From: SIAJ01 sp035258765
Lineage (GTDB): Bacteria > Planctomycetota > Planctomycetia > Gemmatales > Gemmataceae
Assembly (NCBI GenBank): GCA_035258765.1
Contig: DATFWZ010000405.1
Location: 1-14,441 of the forward strand
Reading direction: 5' to 3'
DNA: 14,441 nucleotides
A model generated the notes under the pieces. The model was not told where the DNA came from. It saw nothing but the letters and a program-made list of their open reading frames with translations, and searched no databases. Positions 7,159 through 11,479 of this stretch are shown here, one piece after another (the first letter of the stretch is position 1; every line of letters starts with the position of its first letter). Both the position numbers and the translations under genes were made by a program.

Positions 7159-8016
7159 TCAGGGAGCGGCCGACTGGGGCTCGTTTAGAAGGGAGAGCCA
7201 GTCGGTCGCACTCAACACCCGCCGGGCCATGTCCTCGACTCGGTCCAAGTCCTGGATTGAGTTGATCCGCTGGAGAACGGAAGGGTCCGGCTCGCCGAAG
7301 CGCTGCCGCCCTTGAAAGAGGAGGATCTTGCGGACCTCACGGAGGGCGATCTCTCGGCCCGCGAGCTCAAAGAAGGACGACTCGCGCATGTGCGTGATAC
7401 CCCGAAACAAGGTGTAGAGGATCGCCCGGTCAATTCGCAGCCCGGCCAGCGTTCCCGCGATGGCCCACAGGTCTGCCGCCGTCGTCGGATCGACTTCGCC
7501 GGAAAGCCGCGCGTCCATCCGGCCCACCGTAGCGGGCAAGTCTGCCTGAGCCTCGTCCGTCAACAGGGCCATCGGCACAAGGCCCAGACCGCCTGTCAGC
7601 ACCTGTTCCACCGGCAGCTGCCACGCCCGGACGACGTGGTATCGGAAGTCTAGATACACATCGCCACGGGGCCCGCGCCGCTCGTACCGGCCGGTCCACC
7701 GCGGGCTGTCCGCCCGGCGGTGCAAGAGCACCACCAGGCTCACGACTGGCTCAACGACGGTGAAATCGACAGCCGCATTATACCAGTGGGTCCGGGCATC
7801 CAGATCGATCAGGTAACTGGACTGGAAGTCGATTTGGAACACCCAGGGGTCGGGATCGAACACCCGGATCAGTTTGTCCGTCGCGGCCGTCACTTTCGAC
7901 ACGTCCGAGTCGGTGACTTCTATGCGATCCGCGGCCCGGTCGCTGACCAGCGGCAGCCAATCTTCAGGTCGGCGGGTGAGAAGATCCTTGAGGCTGGCGT
8001 CGTAGGGCTTGGACAT
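7159..8016 (-). CDS. Rpn/YhgA-like PD-(D/E)XK family protein (285 aa)
   Basis: The start MSKPYDASLKDLLTRRPEDW and the core TDKLIRVFDPDPWVFQIDFQ follow the pattern of the Rpn (recombination-promoting nuclease)/transposase_31/DUF4351 superfamily: D-x-x-[FL]-K-x-[LI] near the start, an Asp in the second strand (Asp47) and an 'IEFQ' strand, here Ile-Asp63-Phe-Gln65. Family members are predicted, and in a few cases shown, to be DNA nucleases, and are common as scattered single genes in cyanobacteria and planctomycetes. Asp in place of the usual Glu and Gln in place of Lys is seen in many members. The C-terminal half is helical and conserved only within planctomycete-type members, as far as I can judge. 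Start ATG 8016 was chosen for the conserved beginning and an AAGG just upstream; a frame extension to 8052 is unlikely. Activity is unproven. Confidence 0.65.
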   Translation of the reverse strand: MSKPYDASLKDLLTRRPEDWLPLVSDRAADRIEVTDSDVSKVTAATDKLIRVFDPDPWVFQIDFQSSYLIDLDARTHWYNAAVDFTVVEPVVSLVVLLHRRADSPRWTGRYERRGPRGDVYLDFRYHVVRAWQLPVEQVLTGGLGLVPMALLTDEAQADLPATVGRMDARLSGEVDPTTAADLWAIAGTLAGLRIDRAILYTLFRGITHMRESSFFELAGREIALREVRKILLFQGRQRFGEPDPSVLQRINSIQDLDRVEDMARRVLSATDWLSLLNEPQSAAP

Positions 8017-8066
8017 CGCCTTACTGTAGTGGCCCCCACCCCATTCCGCCACGCCCGCCGTCGCGG

Positions 8067-8098
8067 TATGCTATCGGCACGCTCGCCACTTCGCGGAG
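8067..8098 (+). promoter_or_regulatory. Ribosome binding site and possible -10 box for the FAH-family gene
   Basis: GGAG at 8095-8098 lies 6 nt before the ATG at 8105 and fixes that start. TATGCT at 8067-8072 resembles a -10 box (4 of 6), but the hexamer 17 nt upstream (TTCCGC) is a poor -35. The Shine-Dalgarno call is good; the promoter call is weak. Confidence 0.45.
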
Positions 8099-8104
8099 CC
8101 TCCC

Positions 8105-9043
8105 ATGCGCCTCTGTCGGATCGGCCCCGAGGCCGCCCCCAAGGCCGCCTTCTACTTCGACACCCACGTCGTCCCGGTGGCCACCGCCATCGTCGCCCAG
8201 AGCCAGAGCCTGGGCACGTCCGTCCGCATCCCGACCAAGGACGACCTCGTCCCGCTCCTGTCCGACTACGGCGTCCGCGACATGGCCACCTGGCTGGCCC
8301 GCACTCCGAACCCGCCCGGGGCCATCCCGATCGGGCAGGCCGAACTCCTCGTCCCGATCGCCAGGCCCAACAAGATGTTTTTCCTCGCCGGCAACTACGC
8401 CGAGCACGTCAAGGAGGGCGGGGGCACCGCCGCCGAGCGGGCCGAGACGTTCCCGTACGTCTTCATGAAGCCCCCCTCGACCACCCTGAACCACCCCAAC
8501 AAGCCGGTGCTCATCCCGAAGGCGGCCGCGGACGGAGTGGACTGGGAGCTCGAGCTGGGCGTGATCATCGGCAAGAAGTGCCGGAACGTCTCGGAGGCCC
8601 AGGCCCTCAAGCACGTGGCCGGGTACACGGTCGTCAACGACGTCAGCCATCGGCGCTACCGGCCGAACCCGGGCCGGACGAAGCGCGACCGCGACGCGTT
8701 CTTCGATTGGCTTCACGGCAAGTGGTTCGACACGTTCTGCCCATGCGGGCCATGCCTGGTCTCGGCCGACGCCGTGCCAGATCCGCAGGCCTTGAAGATG
8801 GAACTGACGGTCAACGGGCAAGTCAAGCAGTCCGGGAGCACCGCTCAGATGGTGTTCCCGGTCGCGGCGGTGATCGAGTTCATTTCCCGAATGGTCACGC
8901 TCGAGCCGGGGGACATCATTTCGACCGGGACGCCGGCCGGGGTCGGGGCCGCGAGCGGGACGTTCCTCAAAGCCGGAGACGTGATCCGCGGGACGATCGA
9001 CCGGATCGGCACCCTCGTGACCCCGGTGGCCGCCGAGGTGTGA
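8105..9043 (+). CDS. Fumarylacetoacetate hydrolase family protein (312 aa)
   Basis: A cytoplasmic metal-dependent C-C hydrolase, isomerase or decarboxylase of the FAH superfamily, which includes acylpyruvases, HpcE-type isomerases and ureidoglycolate lyase-like enzymes. An N-terminal cap-like region of about 85 residues is followed by the catalytic fold. Visible motifs: GNYAEHVKEGG (96-106), FMKPPSTTLNHP (120-131), metal ligands Glu148 and Glu150 in DWELELGVIIGKK, Asp179 in GYTVVNDVS, Lys206-Trp-Phe-Asp, and STGTPAGVG (273-281). Between Asp179 and Lys206 there is a charged insert (RRYRPNPGRTKRDRDAFFDW) longer than in FAHD1-type proteins. The usual CPMGP is CPCGPC here. It stands alone with no catabolic neighbours, so the substrate cannot be inferred. 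Confidence 0.93.
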   Translation: MRLCRIGPEAAPKAAFYFDTHVVPVATAIVAQSQSLGTSVRIPTKDDLVPLLSDYGVRDMATWLARTPNPPGAIPIGQAELLVPIARPNKMFFLAGNYAEHVKEGGGTAAERAETFPYVFMKPPSTTLNHPNKPVLIPKAAADGVDWELELGVIIGKKCRNVSEAQALKHVAGYTVVNDVSHRRYRPNPGRTKRDRDAFFDWLHGKWFDTFCPCGPCLVSADAVPDPQALKMELTVNGQVKQSGSTAQMVFPVAAVIEFISRMVTLEPGDIISTGTPAGVGAASGTFLKAGDVIRGTIDRIGTLVTPVAAEV

Positions 9044-9053
9044 TCCCGGGCGG

Positions 9054-9194
9054 TCACTTGCGCCGGTCGAACCAGATCAGAATGGACACGATCAGGACGA
9101 CGATTGCGACGCCGGTGACGATCAGGCCGACGGTGCCGAAGTGCCCGTTAATGTAGTCGTACGCCTTCCCCGGCATGGCCGTAATCTCGTTCAT
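9054..9194 (-). CDS. Small single-pass membrane protein (46 aa)
   Basis: From ATG at 9194 the frame gives MNEITAMPGKAYDYINGHFG, then a 20-residue hydrophobic helix (GLIVTGVAIVVLIVSILIWF) and a positively charged end DRRK, which is a standard single-span layout. It converges on the FAH-family gene with a 10-nt gap. A GAGTGGG stretch upstream may serve as a ribosome site. The frame could extend to TTG at 9236. I recognise no family. The clear transmembrane pattern and charge pattern favour a real gene over chance. Confidence 0.6.
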   Translation of the reverse strand: MNEITAMPGKAYDYINGHFGTVGLIVTGVAIVVLIVSILIWFDRRK

Positions 9195-9235
9195 AACCCA
9201 CTCGCAGTTCTGCTGACCGTCGTAAGGGGCGCGCA

Positions 9236-9264
9236 ATTGTGGGACAGGGATTCCGGTTGTGCAA
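9236..9264 (-). promoter_or_regulatory. Possible promoter for the small membrane protein
   Basis: TTGCAC (9264-9259) and CACAAT (9241-9236) on the minus strand are 17 nt apart, with 3 of 6 and 4 of 6 consensus matches. Transcription would start near 9229 and give a leader of about 35 nt. The location is right but the match is modest. Confidence 0.3.
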
Positions 9265-9487
9265 ATAATCCGATTGCGACTGGGGCGGGAGGCCGGGCCG
9301 TTTACCCGATCGGAGCCTCCGGCCGGACCGGAAAAGTCCGCTTGTACGGCGCGAATCGATCATTCCGACGCTGGCCCCGGGATTACCCAGTTTTCCCGCG
9401 ACCCGGACTGGCAACCGGCGGCTGAGCGCCCAATCATTACGCATCTCATCCCACTTCGCAGCCGGCCGTCGGCCGCTCGCGCAACCC

Positions 9488-9493
9488 AGAGGA
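9488..9493 (+). promoter_or_regulatory. Ribosome binding site fixing a GTG start
   Basis: AGAGGA ends 6 nt before GTG at 9500. This is the best Shine-Dalgarno sequence near the esterase start and supports the GTG codon, which also places a signal peptide exactly at the N-terminus. Confidence 0.65.
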
Positions 9494-9499
9494 TCCCCT

Positions 9500-10561
9500 G
9501 TGACCGCGCGTCGCGTCGCCCTGATCATTGCCCTGTTCATCACCCCGACCGCCCTCGCCTTCGGCAAGAAGCAAAGCTCGCCGCCCGACCTCGCGTGGCT
9601 GAATCACCAGCTGCTCGGAAAGGTCCACGACTACTCGGCCAACCACGGAGAGGACCGTCGGTTCTTCGCCGCGTCCCTCGGGCAGAAGCGTGACGCGTAT
9701 GTCTATGTCCCGCCCGGGTACGACCCCGCCAAGCGCTACCCGCTGATGATCTGGCTGCACGGGCTGGCGCAAGACGAGACCAGCTTCCTCGACATCGTCC
9801 CGGCGTTCGACCGGGCCATGGCCGCTGGCACCCTGCCGAAGTTCGTGGCCGTCGCGCCGGACGGGACGGTGCGCGGCCGGGCCTCCCTGCGCGAGCCGCC
9901 GTCCTTGTACCTGAACTCCCCGCTGGGGCGGTACGAGGACTTCGTCGTCTACGACGTGTGGAACCTGGCGGTCACCAACTACAGCATCCGCCCGGAGCGC
10001 GGGGCCCACGTCCTCGCCGGTGCGTCGATGGGCGCGTTCGGGGCCTACAACCTGGGGATCAAGCACAAGTCGTCGTACGGCGTGCTGGCCGGCGTACTCC
10101 CGCCGCTCAACCTGCGTTACGCCGACTGTCACGGCCGGACCGACACCGACTTCAACCCGTACTGCTTCGGGTTCCTCAACGAGTACCGGCCGAACGCCCC
10201 GGTCGCCCGGTTCGCGTGCGGGCTGGTGACGATCCGTCAGCGGCAACTGGTGGCCCCGGTGTTCGGCGAGGGGCCGGATGTGATCGCCAAGGTGGCCGCG
10301 GAGAACCCGGCCGAGATGATCTTTACTCACGACGTGAAGCCGGGCGAGCTCGCGATGTTCGCCGGGTACGGGGACCGGGACGAGTTCAACTTCGACGCCC
10401 ACGCAGAGAGCTTCGCCTACCTGGCCCGCGGCCGCGGGCTGGACGTGTACCTGGTGAAGGTGCCCGGCGGGAAGCACAACAAGGAAACGGGCCTGCGGAT
10501 GCTACCGCAATTTGTTGACTGGATGCGCCCGCGCCTCGAGCCATATGCGCCGAAGGATTGA
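9500..10561 (+). CDS. Secreted alpha/beta-hydrolase, esterase D/feruloyl esterase-like (353 aa)
   Basis: An exported serine esterase. The N-terminus MTARRVALIIALFITPTALA has two arginines, a hydrophobic core and an Ala-rich end, which is a Sec signal peptide with likely cleavage near residues 20-22. The mature part follows the putative-esterase (PF00756) pattern: RDAYVYVPPGYDPAKRYPL, the oxyanion region MIWLHGL (83-89), nucleophile elbow GASMGAF with Ser176, likely acid Asp292 or Asp294 in GYGDRDEFNF, and His326 in PGGKHN. Substrates of this family include feruloyl-polysaccharides, S-formylglutathione and siderophore esters; export argues for polymer or ester breakdown outside the cytoplasm. 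Start GTG is supported by the AGAGGA site. Transcription ends at the hairpin 5 nt downstream. Confidence 0.9.
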   Translation: MTARRVALIIALFITPTALAFGKKQSSPPDLAWLNHQLLGKVHDYSANHGEDRRFFAASLGQKRDAYVYVPPGYDPAKRYPLMIWLHGLAQDETSFLDIVPAFDRAMAAGTLPKFVAVAPDGTVRGRASLREPPSLYLNSPLGRYEDFVVYDVWNLAVTNYSIRPERGAHVLAGASMGAFGAYNLGIKHKSSYGVLAGVLPPLNLRYADCHGRTDTDFNPYCFGFLNEYRPNAPVARFACGLVTIRQRQLVAPVFGEGPDVIAKVAAENPAEMIFTHDVKPGELAMFAGYGDRDEFNFDAHAESFAYLARGRGLDVYLVKVPGGKHNKETGLRMLPQFVDWMRPRLEPYAPKD

Positions 10562-10565
10562 TCGA

Positions 10566-10634
10566 GGCGAGCGGGTGCCCCGAAAGGGGCCCGATCCTGT
10601 CGGCATCGGGCCCCTTTCGGGGCACCCGCTCGCC
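10566..10634. terminator. Bidirectional terminator, perfect 30-bp inverted repeat
   Basis: Arms 10566-10595 and 10605-10634 are perfectly complementary over 30 bp with a 9-nt loop (CCTGTCGGC). The repeat fills the gap between two converging genes: the esterase stop is 4 nt before one arm and the lipoprotein stop 4 nt after the other. On the plus strand the stem is followed by CTTTCTATTT, a T-rich tract suited to intrinsic termination; the minus-strand side is less T-rich. Each arm also contains the smaller dyad GCCCC-GAAA-GGGGC or its complement, so alternative folds exist. Confidence 0.88.
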
Positions 10635-10638
10635 CTTT

Positions 10639-11379
10639 CTATTTGATTCCCGTTCCCGTCACGCCCGGCGGTAGGTCGTTCGGCTTTGCCGCAATCCCAA
10701 GTTTCTCCGCTGCCCGCTGCAGAGTTGCCGAGTGGTCGATGGTCAGCGTCTCCGGGCTCGCGACCAGGCAGCGGCCGTCGGCCCCGTTGTACCGGATCCG
10801 GACGTTCACCTGCTTCAAATCGACGTGGTACTTGCTCCACGGCAGGAAGAGCGAATACCCCTCCCCCATGAAGTCCGTCTTGCGGAACTTCGCGGCCGTC
10901 TCGCGGTCGATGTGCCAGAGCTCCATCAGCGCCGGCTGTCCACAATTAGCCACCGGGCTGTTGTCCCACAGGCCAATGATGAGCTCGCCGTCCGGCGGGA
11001 GCGGGAACTTCTGGTCCGGGCCGAAGACGTAGAGCCGCGCGATCAGCCCGGGGACCGGCTCGCCGCCGTGTGTCGGGTCCGGGGCGTAGATGATCTTGTT
11101 GCTCCAGGCCGCGGCCAGTCGCGACGCCTCGCCGAGCTTCGCGGTCGGCGCCGCCAGGCCCTGATTCGTAATGAACGCGACGAACTTCGGGGAGAGTCCG
11201 GGCGGGAGCGGGTCGTCGGCATTCGGCGCCGGCTGAGCGGCCGAGGCCTGTTTCACATCCCCGGTCGGGGCAGGGGCCTTGGCGACGCCGGCCGGCTTGG
11301 AGGTCGGCATGCTGACGCACCCGACGACCAGCGTGGCCGCGAAGGCGAGGGCGACAGCAGACAGGCGGCGCGGGTCCAT
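10639..11379 (-). CDS. Planctomycete-type lipoprotein of unknown function (246 aa)
   Basis: The N-terminus MDPRRLSAVALAFAATLVVG followed by Cys21 is a lipoprotein signal peptide (lipobox LVVGC), so the protein is probably lipid-anchored. A disordered Ala/Pro/Lys linker (about 24-57) is followed by a folded domain with WSNKIIYAPDPTHGGEPVPG, LIARLYVFGPDQKFPLPPDG, and a final part with VNVRIRYNGADGRCLVASPE. The pattern 'THGG-x-P-x-PGL-x-x-R-x-Y-x-FG' recalls uncharacterised planctomycete surface proteins, but I cannot assign a function. ATG 11379 is fixed by AAGGAG 8 nt upstream. It lies downstream of the secretin gene on the same strand but is separated by palindromes, so it probably has its own transcript. 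Confidence 0.8.
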   Translation of the reverse strand: MDPRRLSAVALAFAATLVVGCVSMPTSKPAGVAKAPAPTGDVKQASAAQPAPNADDPLPPGLSPKFVAFITNQGLAAPTAKLGEASRLAAAWSNKIIYAPDPTHGGEPVPGLIARLYVFGPDQKFPLPPDGELIIGLWDNSPVANCGQPALMELWHIDRETAAKFRKTDFMGEGYSLFLPWSKYHVDLKQVNVRIRYNGADGRCLVASPETLTIDHSATLQRAAEKLGIAAKPNDLPPGVTGTGIK

Positions 11380-11413
11380 CCGTGGAACTCCTTCCGTGGC
11401 CGGAAGCGGTTTC

Positions 11414-11475
11414 CGTCGCCACAAGCGGCCCGCTTGTGGGTGCAGCCGTCCACAGGCGGCCCGCTTGTGGCGACG
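11414..11475. repeat. Pair of 21-bp palindromes nested in a 15-bp inverted repeat
   Basis: CCACAAGCG-GCC-CGCTTGTGG (11419-11439) is a perfect hairpin with a 3-nt loop. A second copy with one change (11450-11470) follows with a period of 31 bp. The outer sequences CGTCGCCACAAGCGG (11414-11428) and CCGCTTGTGGCGACG (11461-11475) are also perfect complements, so the block can fold as two small hairpins or one long stem. It lies between the secretin stop and the lipoprotein start. It may be a dispersed REP-like element or an mRNA 3'-end structure; there is no T-tract. Confidence 0.75.
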
Positions 11476-11479
11476 ACAA

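Larger units (their letters stand above)
9195..9499. other. Intergenic region between divergent genes
   Basis: About 305 bases separate the 46-aa membrane protein gene (minus) from the esterase gene (plus). No coding frame with convincing protein character was seen. It contains a possible minus-strand promoter (9236-9264), a 10-bp perfect palindrome TCCGGCCGGA (9318-9327), several short CCGG-rich dyads and an AT-richer stretch around 9431-9445 that could hold the esterase promoter, although no good -35/-10 pair stands out. Confidence 0.5.

Noticed and set aside
7720..9156. A 478-codon plus-strand frame overlapping the FAH-family gene
   Set aside because: It is the shifted frame of the FAH gene, giving Arg/Gly/Pro-rich sequence. 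The true frame has all FAH motifs and a ribosome site.
9148..9567. A 139-codon minus-strand frame upstream of the small membrane protein
   Set aside because: It overlaps the 46-aa gene in another frame and the start of the esterase on the other strand, and is Arg-rich without motifs.
11414..11475. CRISPR-like repeats
   Set aside because: There are only two units, each a palindrome, with a 10-nt gap; no spacers or cas genes.
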